The notes below the pieces were generated by a model, which made no database searches, was not told where the DNA came from, and saw only the letters and a list, made by a program, of their open reading frames with translations. The translations under genes and the position numbers were made by a program. This document shows positions 20,169 through 34,612 of a stretch of DNA of 64,000 nucleotides, piece by piece. Source of the stretch: Pseudomonas sp. SDI (GTDB lineage: Bacteria > Pseudomonadota > Gammaproteobacteria > Pseudomonadales > Pseudomonadaceae); NCBI RefSeq assembly GCF_003105155.1, contig NZ_QETK01000010.1, positions 95,913-159,912 on the forward strand. Direction: 5' to 3'. Numbering within the stretch: the first letter of the stretch is position 1; every line of letters starts with the position of its first letter.

Positions 20169-21634
20169 TGACGATGCCATTGAGTAAACTGTTTGCCCTG
20201 AGCGGCAACAACGACCCGTTGATCCGCGAGCTGACCCTCGACAGTCGCAGCGTGCGCGCCGGCGACCTGTTCCTGGCAGTGCCGGGCGCCAAGGTCGACG
20301 GTCGCGATCACATTGCCGACGCGCTCAAGCGCGGCGCGGCAGCCGTTGCCTATGAAACGGCCGGCGCCACCGTGCTGCCGATCACCGACGTGCCGCTGAT
20401 TCCGGTCAAGGGCCTGATCGCCCAGTTGTCCGACATTGCCGGGCGCTTCTACGGTGAGCCGAGCCGTCAACTGGACCTGGTCGGCGTCACCGGCACCAAC
20501 GGCAAAACCAGCGTGACCCAACTGGTGGCTCAGGCACTGGACATTCTGGGTCAGCATTGCGGCCTGATCGGCACCCTCGGCACTGGTTTCTACGGCGAAC
20601 TGCAAAGCGGCCGTCTGACCACGCCCGACCCGATCGCCGTGCAGTCGACTCTTAACGACCTGAAGAAGGCCGGAGCCAAGGCGGTCGCCATGGAAGTTTC
20701 GTCCCATGCGCTGGAGCAGGGCCGGGTGGCAGCGTTGGCATTCGACATCGTGGTGATGACCAACCTGTCCCGCGATCACCTCGATTACCACGGCAGCATG
20801 GAAGCCTACAAAGCCGCCAAGGCGCGCCTGTTCGCCTGGCCGAACCTGCGTTGCCGGGTGGTCAACCTGGACGACGATTTCGGCCGTGAGCTGGCTGCCG
20901 AGTCAGGCGAGTCGCGCTTGATCAGTTACAGCCTGAAAGACGCCGGCGCTTTGTTGTACTGCCGCGAAGCGCGCTTCACCGACGATGGCGTCGACGCGGT
21001 ACTGGTCACCGCCCAGGGTGAGCGCCGCCTGCGTAGCCGTCTGCTTGGCCGCTTCAACCTGAGCAACATGCTGGCCGCGGTCGGCACCCTGATGGCCATG
21101 GACTACCCGCTAGACGACATTCTCAAGGCAACCCCGCAGCTTGAAGGGCCGGTCGGGCGCATGCAGCGTCTGGGTGGTGGTCATAAGCCATTGGTGGTGG
21201 TCGATTATGCGCACACACCGGATGCGCTGGAAAAGGTCCTCGAAGCCCTGCGTCCGCATGCACAAGGCAAGCTGCTGTGCCTGTTCGGCTGCGGCGGCGA
21301 TCGTGATCGCGGCAAGCGCCCACTGATGGCCGAGGTGGCCGAGCGCCTGGCTGATGGCGTGCTGGTCACCGACGACAACCCGCGCAGCGAAGACCCCCAG
21401 CAGATTTTCGCCGACATCCGTCCGGGCTTCGCCCAGGCCGATGCCGTGCCGTTCGTTGCCGGGCGCGGCACCGCCATTGCCCAACTGATCGCCAGCGCCC
21501 ACGCAGACGATGTCGTGGTTCTGGCGGGCAAGGGCCACGAGGATTATCAGGAGATCAATGGCGAGCGCCATGACTTCTCCGACCTGGTCGAAGCCGAAAA
21601 GGCTCTGGCTGCCTGGGAGGCCGAAAATGCTTAA
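20168..21634 (+). CDS. murE: UDP-MurNAc-L-Ala-D-Glu:meso-diaminopimelate ligase MurE
   Basis: 488 residues from ATG 20168 (TGATG with the ftsI stop); the TTG three bases earlier is less likely. Mur ligase fold: substrate loop TLDSRSVRAGDLFLA, ATP P-loop GTNGKTS (109-115) and the TDDNPRSEDP motif that marks meso-diaminopimelate specificity. Adds the third residue of the stem peptide in the cytoplasm. Confidence 0.98.
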
Positions 21635-22994
21635 GCCATTGACCCTCAGCCAGCTCAGCAGCGCCTTGCGGGGCACCCTGGTGGGCGCCGACGCAACCTT
21701 TACCGGGGTCAGCATCGACAGCCGCGCCATCGTTGCCGGGCAGCTGTTCGTGGCCCTGGCCGGGCCGCGCTTCGATGGTCACGATTACCTCAATGAAGTT
21801 GCTGGCAAAGGCGCAGTTGCCGCCCTGGTCGAACGTGAAGTACCGAACTCGACGCTGCCGCAACTGGTGGTAGCCGATTGCCGCCTGGCCCTTGGCCAGT
21901 TGGGCGCCCTGAACCGTGCGGGCTTCAGCCAGCCGGTGGCGGCCATCACCGGCTCCAGCGGCAAAACCACGGTCAAGGAAATGCTCGCGAGCATCCTGCG
22001 CACCCGTGGTCCGGTGCTGGCCACCTGTGGCAACCTGAACAACGACCTCGGCGCACCGCTGACCCTGCTGGAGATCGCTCCGGAACACAGCGCAGCGGTG
22101 ATCGAGCTGGGGGCTTCGCGGGTAGGCGAAATTCGCTACACCGTTGGCCTGACCCAGCCGCAAGTGGTGTTGATCAACAACGCTGGCACCGCCCACGTCG
22201 GTGAGTTCGGCGGACCGGAAAAGATCGTCGAAGCCAAGGGTGAAATCCTCGAAGGCCTGGGCGAAGGCGGTGTTGCCGTGCTCAACCTGGACGACAAGGC
22301 CTTTGCCATCTGGCACAAGCGCGCCGGCCAGCACCCAGTGCTGACCTTCGCCCTGAACAATGCTGCCGCCGACTTCCATGCCAGCAATATCGGTCATGAC
22401 CGCCGTGGTTGCCCAGCCTTCGACCTGCACAGTCCGTTGGGTTGCGAGCGGGTGCAGTTGAACCTGCTCGGCATTCATAACGTCAGCAACGCCCTGGCAG
22501 CGGCAGCCGCTGCGCATGCCTTTGGTCTGACACTGCCGGGCATCGTCGCCGGCCTCAATGCCGTGCAACCGGTCAAGGGCCGTACTGTGGTGCAGATGGC
22601 CCCGAACGGGGTGCGGGTGATCGACGACAGTTACAACGCAAACCCCACCTCCATGTGCGCTGCCGTTGATATACTCGCCGGCTTTTCCGGGCGCACCGTT
22701 CTGGTGCTCGGGGATATCGGCGAATTGGGCCAGTGGGCCGAGGAAGGGCATCGCCAGGTTGGCGAGTACGCCAAAGGTAAGGTTGCGGCGCTGTATGCCG
22801 TGGGTCCGATGATGGCCCACGCGGTCAAGGCGTTCGGTAACGATGCTCGCCATTTCGTCAATCAAGCTGACCTGATCGACGCCGTTCGCGCCGAGCAGGC
22901 CACCAACACCACTATTTTGATCAAGGGTTCGCGCAGCGCTGCGATGGAAAACGTCGTAGTGGCACTGTGTGGTTCCAGCGGGGAGAAACATTAA
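21627..22994 (+). CDS. murF: UDP-MurNAc-tripeptide:D-Ala-D-Ala ligase MurF
   Basis: 455 residues from ATG 21627, overlapping murE by 8 bases; the longer frame upstream lies inside murE. P-loop GSSGKTT (109-115), central YNANPTSM motif and the Mur ligase C-terminal domain ([17 protein letters not shown]). Completes the UDP-MurNAc-pentapeptide. Confidence 0.98.
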   Translation: MLKPLTLSQLSSALRGTLVGADATFTGVSIDSRAIVAGQLFVALAGPRFDGHDYLNEVAGKGAVAALVEREVPNSTLPQLVVADCRLALGQLGALNRAGFSQPVAAITGSSGKTTVKEMLASILRTRGPVLATCGNLNNDLGAPLTLLEIAPEHSAAVIELGASRVGEIRYTVGLTQPQVVLINNAGTAHVGEFGGPEKIVEAKGEILEGLGEGGVAVLNLDDKAFAIWHKRAGQHPVLTFALNNAAADFHASNIGHDRRGCPAFDLHSPLGCERVQLNLLGIHNVSNALAAAAAAHAFGLTLPGIVAGLNAVQPVKGRTVVQMAPNGVRVIDDSYNANPTSMCAAVDILAGFSGRTVLVLGDIGELGQWAEEGHRQVGEYAKGKVAALYAVGPMMAHAVKAFGNDARHFVNQADLIDAVRAEQATNTTILIKGSRSAAMENVVVALCGSSGEKH

Positions 22995-24076
22995 TGCTGC
23001 TGCTGCTGGCTGAGTATCTGCAACAGTTCTACAAAGGCTTCGCGGTCTTTCAGTACCTGACCCTGCGCGGGATTCTCGGTGTACTGACCGCGTTGTCGCT
23101 GGCCCTGTGCCTGGGCCCCTGGATGATCCGTACCCTGCAGATTCGCCAGATTGGTCAAGCGGTTCGTAACGACGGCCCGCAATCGCACCTGTCCAAGTCC
23201 GGCACCCCGACCATGGGCGGCGCACTGATTCTTTCTGCTATCGGCATCAGCACCTTGCTCTGGGCTGATCTGACCAACCGCTATGTCTGGGTGGTGCTGA
23301 TCGTCACCCTGTTGTTCGGCGCTATCGGCTGGGTCGATGACTACCGCAAGGTGATCGAGAAGAACTCGCGTGGCCTGCCGAGCCGCTGGAAATACTTCTG
23401 GCAGTCGGTGTTCGGCCTGGGCGCGGCGATCTTCCTTTATATGACCGCACCCACCAGCGTCGAAACCACGCTGATCGTACCAATGGTCAAGGACGTTACC
23501 ATTCCGCTGGGTATCGGCTTCGTGGTGCTGACCTATTTCGTGATCGTCGGTTCGAGCAACGCGGTCAACCTGACCGACGGTCTCGATGGCCTGGCGATCA
23601 TGCCGACGGTGATGGTCGGTGGTGCTCTGGGCATCTTCTGCTACCTGTCGGGCAACGTGAAATTTGCCGAATACCTGCTGATCCCGTACGTACCGGGCGC
23701 CGGCGAGCTGATCGTGTTCTGCGGCGCCCTGATCGGTGCCGGGCTGGGCTTCCTCTGGTTCAACACCTACCCGGCACAAGTGTTCATGGGCGACGTCGGC
23801 GCACTGGCGCTGGGCGCTGCACTGGGCACCATTGCGGTAATCGTCCGTCAGGAAATCGTCCTGTTCATCATGGGCGGCGTGTTCGTCATGGAAACCCTCT
23901 CGGTGGTGATCCAGGTGGCTTCCTTCAAGTTGACCGGCAAGCGCGTGTTCCGCATGGCGCCGATCCATCACCACTTTGAACTCAAGGGTTGGCCCGAGCC
24001 GCGGGTGATCGTCCGTTTCTGGATCATCACCGTGATTCTCGTGCTGATTGGCCTTGCCACCCTGAAACTGAGGTAG
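22994..24076 (+). CDS. mraY: phospho-MurNAc-pentapeptide translocase MraY
   Basis: 360 residues starting at ATG 22994, one base overlap with the murF stop. About ten transmembrane helices. Catalytic motifs: GWVDDYRK (Asp-Asp pair), [10 protein letters not shown] and the [14 protein letters not shown] loop. Transfers phospho-MurNAc-pentapeptide to undecaprenyl phosphate, giving lipid I at the inner membrane. Confidence 0.98.
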   Translation: MLLLLAEYLQQFYKGFAVFQYLTLRGILGVLTALSLALCLGPWMIRTLQIRQIGQAVRNDGPQSHLSKSGTPTMGGALILSAIGISTLLWADLTNRYVWVVLIVTLLFGAIGWVDDYRKVIEKNSRGLPSRWKYFWQSVFGLGAAIFLYMTAPTSVETTLIVPMVKDVTIPLGIGFVVLTYFVIVGSSNAVNLTDGLDGLAIMPTVMVGGALGIFCYLSGNVKFAEYLLIPYVPGAGELIVFCGALIGAGLGFLWFNTYPAQVFMGDVGALALGAALGTIAVIVRQEIVLFIMGGVFVMETLSVVIQVASFKLTGKRVFRMAPIHHHFELKGWPEPRVIVRFWIITVILVLIGLATLKLR

Positions 24077-24082
24077 AAACGC

Positions 24083-25429
24083 GTGTCCTTGATCGCATCT
24101 GACCACTTCCGCATCGTTGTCGGCCTCGGCAAGAGCGGCATGTCCCTGGTTCGCTTCCTGGCGAACCGGGGCGTTGCCTTTGCGGTGGCCGACACGCGCG
24201 AAAACCCGCCGGAGCTGGCGACCCTGCGTCGCGACTACCCGCAGGTGGAAGTGCGCTGCGGCGAGCTGGACATCGAGTTCCTCTGCCGCGCCGACGAGCT
24301 GTACGTGAGCCCCGGCCTGGCCCTGGCCACCCCCGCCTTGCAACAGGCCGCGGCCCGCGGCGTGAAGCTGTCCGGCGACATCGAGCTGTTCGCACGTAAC
24401 GCCAGGGCGCCGATCGTCGCCATCAGCGGGTCCAATGCCAAGAGCACCGTTACCACCCTGGTCGGCGAGATGGCCGCAGCGGCAGGCAAGCGTGTGGCAG
24501 TGGGCGGCAACCTTGGTACGCCGGCGCTCGACCTGCTCAGCGACGATGTCGAGCTGTACGTGATGGAGCTGTCCAGCTTCCAGTTGGAGACCACCGATCA
24601 GCTCAACGCCGAAGTGGCCACCGTGCTCAACGTCAGCGAAGACCACATGGACCGTTACAGCGGCCTGCCGGCGTATCACCTGGCCAAGCACCGGATCTTC
24701 CGTGGCGCGCGGCAGGTGGTGGTGAACCGTCAGGACGCACTCAGCCGTCCGCTGCTGCTGGAGGGCCAGCCATGCTGGACCTTCGGCCTGAACACCCCGG
24801 ATTTCAAAGCGTTCGGCCTGCGCGAAGAGCACGGCGAGAAGTACCTGGCGTTCGAATTCCAGAACCTCATGCCGGTGCGTGAACTGAAGATTCGCGGCGC
24901 GCACAACCAGGCCAACGCCCTCGCGGCGCTGGCCCTGGGCCATGCGGTGGGCCTGCCATTCGACGCGATGCTCAGTAGCCTGCGCAGCTTTGCCGGCCTG
25001 GCGCACCGTTGCCAGTGGGTCCGCGAGCGTAACGGCGTGAACTGGTACGACGATTCCAAAGCCACCAACGTTGGTGCCGCACTGGCTGCCATCGAGGGCC
25101 TGGGCGCGGACATCGACGGCAAGCTGGTGCTGGTTGCCGGCGGCGATGGCAAGGGTGCCGACTTCTCTGCGTTGCGTGCACCAGTAGCGGCACACTGCCG
25201 CGCCGTGGTGCTGCTCGGCCGCGATGCCGAGCGCCTGGCCGAGACCTTCGGCGATAGCGTGCCGCTGGTGCGCGTGCAGAGCCTCGACGACGCCGTGCAG
25301 CAATGTGCCGCACTGGCCCAGCCGGGCGACGCGGTGCTGCTGTCGCCAGCGTGCGCGAGCCTGGACATGTTCAAGAACTTCGAAGAGCGTGGGCGCCTGT
25401 TCGCCCAGGCGGCGGAGGGCCTGGCATGA
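24083..25429 (+). CDS. murD: UDP-MurNAc-L-Ala:D-glutamate ligase MurD
   Basis: 448 residues from GTG 24083. Rossmann-like N-terminus (IVVGLGKSGMSLVRFLA), ATP-binding loop, NVSEDHMDRY and DDSKATNVGAA motifs. The P-loop reads GSNAKST (116-122), with Ala in place of the usual Gly before Lys. This is also how I remember pseudomonad MurD, so it is a lineage variant, not damage. Adds D-Glu to UDP-MurNAc-L-Ala. Confidence 0.97.
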   Translation: MSLIASDHFRIVVGLGKSGMSLVRFLANRGVAFAVADTRENPPELATLRRDYPQVEVRCGELDIEFLCRADELYVSPGLALATPALQQAAARGVKLSGDIELFARNARAPIVAISGSNAKSTVTTLVGEMAAAAGKRVAVGGNLGTPALDLLSDDVELYVMELSSFQLETTDQLNAEVATVLNVSEDHMDRYSGLPAYHLAKHRIFRGARQVVVNRQDALSRPLLLEGQPCWTFGLNTPDFKAFGLREEHGEKYLAFEFQNLMPVRELKIRGAHNQANALAALALGHAVGLPFDAMLSSLRSFAGLAHRCQWVRERNGVNWYDDSKATNVGAALAAIEGLGADIDGKLVLVAGGDGKGADFSALRAPVAAHCRAVVLLGRDAERLAETFGDSVPLVRVQSLDDAVQQCAALAQPGDAVLLSPACASLDMFKNFEERGRLFAQAAEGLA

Positions 25430-26640
25430 TCTTCGGCATCATCAAGCCTTACCCGTCGCCGCTGATCAGCGGCCGTGGCATCGACCTTGACTTCGCCTTC
25501 CTTGCCGGTTGCCTGGCGTTGCTCGGCCTGGGCCTGGTGATGATCACCTCGGCCTCGTCGGAAGTGGCTGCGGTGCAGTCGGGTAACCCGCTGTATCACA
25601 TGTTCCGCCACCTGGTGTACGTCGGCCTGGGCGTTGCGGCCTGCGTGGTCACCATGATGGTGCCGATTGCCACTTGGCAGCGCATGGGCTTCATGATGCT
25701 GGTCGGCGCCTTTGCCTTGCTGGTGATGGTGCTGGTACCGGGCATCGGCCGGGAAGTGAACGGTTCGATGCGCTGGATCGGCTTCAGTTTCTTCAACGTC
25801 CAGCCTTCGGAAATCGCCAAGGTCTTCGTGGTGATCTACCTCGCCGGTTACCTGGTGCGGCGCCAGACCGAAGTGCGTGAAAGCTGGATGGGCTTCTTCA
25901 AGCCGTTCATCGTGCTGCTGCCCATGGCCGGCCTGCTGCTGATGGAGCCAGACTTCGGCGCCACCGTGGTGATGATGGGCGCGGCTGCGGCCATGCTGTT
26001 CCTCGGTGGGGTGGGGCTGTTCCGCTTCAGCCTGATGGTGGTGCTGGCGGTGGTGGCGGTGTTCGTTCTGGTACAGGCACAACCGTACCGGATGGCGCGT
26101 CTGATTACCTTTACCGACCCGTGGTCCGATCAGTTCGGCTCCGGCTACCAGTTGACCCAGGCACTGATCGCCTTCGGGCGTGGCGAATGGCTTGGCGTGG
26201 GCCTGGGCAACAGCGTGCAGAAGCAGTTCTACCTGCCTGAAGCGCACACCGACTTCGTGTTCTCGGTACTCGCCGAAGAGCTCGGCGTGGTTGGCTCGCT
26301 GGCCACGGTCGCACTGTTCGTGTTCGTCACCGTGCGCGCGTTGTACATCGGCCTGTGGGCAGAAAAAGCCAAGCAGTTCTTTGCCGCCTATGTGGCGTTC
26401 GGCCTGGCATTCCTGTGGATCGGCCAGTTCCTGATCAACATCGGGGTGAACGTCGGTCTGCTGCCGACCAAGGGCCTGACCCTGCCGTTCCTCAGCTACG
26501 GCGGCAGCTCGCTGGTGATCTGCTGCGCCTGCGTGGGCTTGTTGCTGCGTATCGAGTGGGAGAGTCGCACCCACCTGGGCAGTGAGGAACATGAATTCAA
26601 TGAAAGCGATTTTGCCGAGGAGCCGAATCATGGCCGCTAA
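25426..26640 (+). CDS. ftsW: peptidoglycan glycosyltransferase FtsW
   Basis: 404 residues from ATG 25426 (ATGA overlap with murD). SEDS family with ten predicted helices. Hallmarks are NGSMRWIGF...VQPSEIAK, the MEPDFGATVV motif with the catalytic-type Asp, and LPFLSYGGSSL. Polymerises lipid II at the septum together with FtsI. Confidence 0.97.
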   Translation: MIFGIIKPYPSPLISGRGIDLDFAFLAGCLALLGLGLVMITSASSEVAAVQSGNPLYHMFRHLVYVGLGVAACVVTMMVPIATWQRMGFMMLVGAFALLVMVLVPGIGREVNGSMRWIGFSFFNVQPSEIAKVFVVIYLAGYLVRRQTEVRESWMGFFKPFIVLLPMAGLLLMEPDFGATVVMMGAAAAMLFLGGVGLFRFSLMVVLAVVAVFVLVQAQPYRMARLITFTDPWSDQFGSGYQLTQALIAFGRGEWLGVGLGNSVQKQFYLPEAHTDFVFSVLAEELGVVGSLATVALFVFVTVRALYIGLWAEKAKQFFAAYVAFGLAFLWIGQFLINIGVNVGLLPTKGLTLPFLSYGGSSLVICCACVGLLLRIEWESRTHLGSEEHEFNESDFAEEPNHGR

Positions 26641-27701
26641 CGGCAAGAACGTTTTGATCATGGCTGGCGGTACCGGCGGGCACGTGTTCCCGGCCCTGGC
26701 CTGTGCCCGTGAATTCCAGAGTCGCGGTTACAGCGTGCACTGGCTCGGGACCCCGCGCGGCATCGAGAACGAACTGGTGCCGCAGGCGGGCTTGCCGCTG
26801 CACCTGATCAACGTCAGCGGCCTGCGTGGCAAGGGCAAGCTGTCGCTGCTCAAGGCGCCGTTCACCTTGTTCAAGGCTGTGCTGCAGGCGCGTCGGATCA
26901 TCCGTCGGCTCGATCCGGTCTGCGTGGTCGGCTTCGGTGGCTATGTCACCGGCCCTGGCGGTGTTGCGGCAAAACTGTGCGGCGTGCCGGTGGTGATTCA
27001 CGAACAGAATGCCAAGGCCGGTACCGCCAATCGGCTGCTGGTGCCACTGGCCGGGCGTGTTTGCGAAGCGTTCCCTGATACGTTCGAGGCCAGCGACAAG
27101 CGCCGCACTACCGGTAACCCGGTCCGTGGCGAGCTGTTCCTGGAACCGCTTCGCGCACCGCTGGCCGGGCGCCGCGCGCGCCTGCTGGTATTGGGGGGCA
27201 GCCTCGGCGCCGAGCCGCTGAACAAGCTCTTGCCTCAAGCCCTGGCCCTGGTGCCGGAGGCGCTGCGCCCGGAAGTGTTCCATCAGGCCGGGAAAAATCA
27301 CGACCAGGTCACCGCCGAGCGCTATCGCGACGCCGGGATCGAGGCTCAGGTAGAGCCGTTCATCAAGGACATGGCCCACGCCTATGGCTGGGCCGACCTG
27401 GTGGTCTGCCGGGCCGGTGCGCTGACTGTCAGCGAGCTGGCGGCGGCAGGCCTGCCGTCGATGCTGGTGCCATTACCGCACGCCATCGACGACCACCAGA
27501 CCCACAACGCCCATTATCTGGCTCGCGAAGGTGCTGCCTTCCTGATGCCACAAGCGACAACTGGCGCAGCGCAGCTCGCTGAACGCCTGAACGAGGTGCT
27601 GATGCAACCGGAAAAACTCGACAGCATGGCCCGCACTGCGCGGCGCCTGGCCAAACCCGCTGCCACCAGCAACGTGGTCGATATCTGCCTGGAGGTGGCC
27701 C

Positions 27702-27709
<8 letters not shown>
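26630..27709 (+). CDS. murG: UDP-GlcNAc:lipid I N-acetylglucosaminyltransferase MurG
   Basis: 359 residues from ATG 26630, which has a GAGGAG site and overlaps ftsW by 11 bases. Glycosyltransferase 28 fold: [14 protein letters not shown] loop, [37 protein letters not shown] and [18 protein letters not shown] (ends given). Makes lipid II on the inner face of the membrane. Confidence 0.98.
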
Positions 27710-30112
<2,403 letters not shown>

Positions 30113-30116
30113 GCCC

Positions 30117-30983
30117 ATGCAAGGCGCGATGGTACGTCATCAGCAACCCGCCACCGGCCGCAAGCCGGTGCCGCGCGGTGCCAGCCGGATGGTGGCCAAG
30201 GAGCCACTGTCGGCGCGCCTGCCCAAGGCCAATTTCAGTGTTTTCAAACGCCTGCTGTGGCCGGTGGTGCTGGTAGTCGCCGGGTTCGGCGCTTACGAAG
30301 GCGCGCAGCGGCTGATGCCGTATGCCGACCGTCCGATCACCAAGATCGCGGTGCAGGGCGACCTCAGCTACATCAGCCAGCAGGCGGTACAGCAACGGAT
30401 TGCGCCCTATGTGGCAGCGAGTTTTTTCACCGTCGACCTGGCGAGCATGCGCGCCGAGCTTGAGCAGATGCCGTGGATCGCTCATGCCGAAGTGCGTCGC
30501 GTGTGGCCGGACGAAGTGGTGATTCGCCTGGAAGAACAGTTGCCGGTCGCGCGTTGGGGCGACGAAGCCTTGCTCAATAACCAGGGCCAGGCTTTCACCC
30601 CACGCGAGCTGGCCAACTATGAGCACCTGCCGCAGCTGTTCGGGCCGCAGCGGGCGCAGCAACAAGTGATGCAGCAATATCAGGTACTGAGCCAGATGCT
30701 GCGTCCGTTGGGCTTCTCGATTGCCCGTCTGGAACTGCGCGAGCGTGGCAGCTGGTTCCTGACCACCGGCGCCGGCAGTGCCGGTCCGGGCATCGAGTTG
30801 CTGCTCGGGCGTGACCACCTGGTGGAAAAGATGCGCCGCTTCATTGCCATTTACGACAAGACGCTCAAAGAACAGATCACGAACATCGCCCGCATCGATC
30901 TGCGTTATGCCAATGGCCTGGCCGTTGGCTGGCGGGAACCGATTGCACCGACGACGGCCAAACCCGCCGTTGCGAAGAATTAG
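30117..30983 (+). CDS. ftsQ: cell division protein FtsQ
   Basis: 288 residues from ATG 30117; a second ATG four codons on is possible. Basic cytoplasmic tail, one membrane helix (about 43-60, [18 protein letters not shown]), POTRA domain ([18 protein letters not shown] onward) and the FtsQ beta domain. Bridges early and late divisome proteins. Confidence 0.96.
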   Translation: MQGAMVRHQQPATGRKPVPRGASRMVAKEPLSARLPKANFSVFKRLLWPVVLVVAGFGAYEGAQRLMPYADRPITKIAVQGDLSYISQQAVQQRIAPYVAASFFTVDLASMRAELEQMPWIAHAEVRRVWPDEVVIRLEEQLPVARWGDEALLNNQGQAFTPRELANYEHLPQLFGPQRAQQQVMQQYQVLSQMLRPLGFSIARLELRERGSWFLTTGAGSAGPGIELLLGRDHLVEKMRRFIAIYDKTLKEQITNIARIDLRYANGLAVGWREPIAPTTAKPAVAKN

Positions 30984-30998
30984 AGAGAGGCAGGACCC

Positions 30999-32252
30999 AT
31001 GGCAAATGCGCATAGCGGCAAAATGATCGTCGGGCTGGATATCGGCACCTCCAAGGTGGTTGCACTGGTGGGCGAAGTCGCCGCCGACGGCACCCTGGAA
31101 ATCGTCGGCATCGGCACTCATCCCTCGCGCGGGTTGAAAAAAGGCGTGGTGGTGAACATCGAGTCCACCGTGCAGTCGATCCAGCGGGCCGTCGAAGAAG
31201 CCCAGCTGATGGCCGGTTGCCGGATTCACTCGGCGTTCGTCGGCGTGGCCGGCAATCATATTCGCAGCCTGAACTCGCACGGCATCGTCGCCATCCGCGA
31301 CCGTGAAGTCAGCGCCGCCGACCTCGAACGCGTGCTCGACGCCGCCCAGGCCGTGGCCATCCCGGCGGATCAACGGGTCCTGCACACCCTGCCGCAAGAT
31401 TACGTGATCGATAACCAGGAAGGCGTGCGTGAGCCACTGGGCATGTCCGGCGTCCGTCTGGAAGCCAAGGTGCACGTGGTGACCTGCGCGGTGAATGCGG
31501 CGCAGAACATCGAAAAATGCGTGCGTCGCTGCGGCCTGGAAATCGACGACATCATCCTTGAGCAACTGGCGTCGGCCTACTCGGTACTGACCGACGACGA
31601 GAAAGAGCTGGGCGTGTGCCTGGTCGACATCGGCGGTGGCACTACCGATATCGCGATCTTCACCGAAGGCGCGATCCGCCACACTGCGGTGATCCCGATT
31701 GCCGGCGACCAGGTCACCAACGACATCGCCATGGCGCTGCGTACCCCGACCCAGTACGCCGAAGAAATCAAGATCCGCTACGCCTGCGCCCTGGCCAAGC
31801 TGGCCGGTGCCGGCGAAACCATCAAGGTGCCGAGCGTTGGTGACCGTCCACCCCGCGAGCTGTCGCGTCAGGCCCTGGCCGAGGTGGTCGAGCCACGCTA
31901 CGACGAGCTGTTCACCCTGATCCAGGCTGAGCTGCGCCGCAGCGGCTACGAGGACCTGGTGCCTGCCGGCATCGTCCTTACTGGCGGTACCTCGAAGATG
32001 GAAGGGGCGGTGGAACTGGCCGAAGAGATCTTCCACATGCCGGTGCGCCTGGGCGTGCCGCATAGCGTCAAAGGGCTGAGCGATGTCGTGCGCAACCCGA
32101 TTTATTCCACCGGTGTGGGCTTGCTCACCTACGGCCTGCAGAAGCAGACCGACGGCGTGACCCTGCCCGGTATCAGCAGCAACAGCTATGGCGATGAACC
32201 GAAGGCCCCTGCGTTCGAGCGGTTCAAACGTTGGGTTCAGGGCAACTTTTAA
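30999..32252 (+). CDS. ftsA: cell division protein FtsA
   Basis: 417 residues. Actin-like ATPase: phosphate 1 loop VGLDIGTSKVVALVG, the 1C domain, phosphate 2 loop LVDIGGGTTDIAIF and adenosine loop IVLTGGTSKMEG. The C-terminal amphipathic helix (FERFKRWVQGNF) is the membrane-targeting sequence that tethers FtsZ. Confidence 0.98.
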   Translation: MANAHSGKMIVGLDIGTSKVVALVGEVAADGTLEIVGIGTHPSRGLKKGVVVNIESTVQSIQRAVEEAQLMAGCRIHSAFVGVAGNHIRSLNSHGIVAIRDREVSAADLERVLDAAQAVAIPADQRVLHTLPQDYVIDNQEGVREPLGMSGVRLEAKVHVVTCAVNAAQNIEKCVRRCGLEIDDIILEQLASAYSVLTDDEKELGVCLVDIGGGTTDIAIFTEGAIRHTAVIPIAGDQVTNDIAMALRTPTQYAEEIKIRYACALAKLAGAGETIKVPSVGDRPPRELSRQALAEVVEPRYDELFTLIQAELRRSGYEDLVPAGIVLTGGTSKMEGAVELAEEIFHMPVRLGVPHSVKGLSDVVRNPIYSTGVGLLTYGLQKQTDGVTLPGISSNSYGDEPKAPAFERFKRWVQGNF

Positions 32253-32308
32253 CGTTTCAAAGCAGTAGTAGTAGGCGCAAAAACTAGAGAACTGAAAGGA
32301 GAGGGAAA

Positions 32309-33505
32309 ATGTTCGAGCTCGTAGACAACGTCCCGCAAAGTCCGGTCATCAAAGTGATCGGCGTCGGTGGCGGCGGTGGCAACGCCGTCAATCACATGGT
32401 CAAGAGCAACATCGAAGGCGTCGAGTTCATCTGCGCCAACACCGATGCTCAAGCGCTGAAAAACATCGGCGCGCGGACCATCCTGCAACTGGGTACCGGT
32501 GTGACCAAGGGCCTGGGCGCTGGCGCCAACCCGGAAGTCGGCCGCCAGGCTGCACTGGAAGACCGTGAGCGCATCGCCGAAGTGCTGCAGGGCACCAACA
32601 TGGTCTTCATCACCACCGGCATGGGCGGCGGTACCGGTACCGGTGCTGCGCCGATCATTGCCGAAGTGGCCAAGGAAATGGGCATCCTCACCGTTGCGGT
32701 GGTGACGCGTCCGTTCCCGTTCGAAGGTCGCAAGCGCATGCAGATTGCCGACGAGGGTATCCGTGCACTGGCTGACAGCGTCGACTCGCTGATCACCATT
32801 CCGAACGAAAAACTGCTGACCATCCTCGGCAAAGACGCCAGCCTGCTGTCGGCCTTCGCCAAGGCCGACGACGTTTTGGCCGGTGCCGTTCGCGGTATCT
32901 CCGACATCATCAAGCGTCCGGGCATGATCAACGTCGACTTTGCCGACGTACGGACCGTGATGAGCGAAATGGGCATGGCAATGATGGGCACTGGCTGCGC
33001 CAGCGGTCCGAACCGTGCGCGTGAAGCGACCGAAGCGGCCATCCGCAACCCGCTGCTCGAAGACGTCAACCTGCAGGGCGCTCGCGGCATCCTGGTGAAC
33101 ATCACCGCCGGTCCGGACCTGTCGCTGGGTGAATACTCCGACGTCGGTAGCATCATCGAAGCGTTCGCTTCCGATCACGCGATGGTCAAAGTCGGTACCG
33201 TTATCGATCCAGACATGCGCGACGAGCTGCACGTTACCGTGGTGGCCACTGGCCTTGGTGCGAAGATCGAGAAGCCGGTCAAGGTGATCGACAACACCCT
33301 GCAAAGCGCTTCGCTGCAGCAGCAAACTCCGGCTCCGGCCCCTGTGCGCAACGAGCAGTCGTCGGTGAACTACCGTGACCTGGAACGCCCGACAGTAATG
33401 CGCAACCAGGCTCACGCCGGTGCAGCAGCGGCGGCCAAGCTTAATCCGCAAGACGATCTGGATTACCTGGACATCCCGGCTTTCCTGCGTCGCCAGGCTG
33501 ATTAA
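32309..33505 (+). CDS. ftsZ: cell division GTPase FtsZ
   Basis: 398 residues with a strong AAGGAGAGG site. Tubulin signature GGGTGTG (106-112), T7-loop NVDFADVRTVM, and the C-terminal peptide DYLDIPAFLRRQAD that binds FtsA and ZipA. Polymerises into the Z ring. Confidence 0.98.
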   Translation: MFELVDNVPQSPVIKVIGVGGGGGNAVNHMVKSNIEGVEFICANTDAQALKNIGARTILQLGTGVTKGLGAGANPEVGRQAALEDRERIAEVLQGTNMVFITTGMGGGTGTGAAPIIAEVAKEMGILTVAVVTRPFPFEGRKRMQIADEGIRALADSVDSLITIPNEKLLTILGKDASLLSAFAKADDVLAGAVRGISDIIKRPGMINVDFADVRTVMSEMGMAMMGTGCASGPNRAREATEAAIRNPLLEDVNLQGARGILVNITAGPDLSLGEYSDVGSIIEAFASDHAMVKVGTVIDPDMRDELHVTVVATGLGAKIEKPVKVIDNTLQSASLQQQTPAPAPVRNEQSSVNYRDLERPTVMRNQAHAGAAAAAKLNPQDDLDYLDIPAFLRRQAD

Positions 33506-33533
33506 TGAAATTTATCAGGGGTATAGGGGTGAT

Positions 33534-34529
<996 letters not shown>

Positions 34530-34557
34530 GTACGAACACTCTCTTCTTTAGTTTTTG

Positions 34558-34583
34558 AGGCCACCTCCGGGTGGCCTTTTTTA
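34558..34583. terminator. terminator after lpxC
   Basis: AGGCCACC (34558-34565) pairs with GGTGGCCT (34570-34577), followed by six T. It ends the lpxC transcript and lies 30 bases from the end of the converging dciA gene. Confidence 0.9.
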
Positions 34584-34612
34584 TGGGCGTTGGCGCGGCT
34601 GGCGGGGCTGGC

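Noticed and set aside
24416..24454. damaged ATP loop in MurD (GSNAKST)
   Set aside because: The rest of the protein is intact and, as far as I recall, other pseudomonad MurD proteins share the Ala, so this is a lineage feature, not a mutation.
22991..25303. 770-codon open frame antisense to mraY and murD
   Set aside because: Low-complexity, His/Gln/Ala-rich translation without motifs; a GC-driven shadow of two certain genes on the other strand.
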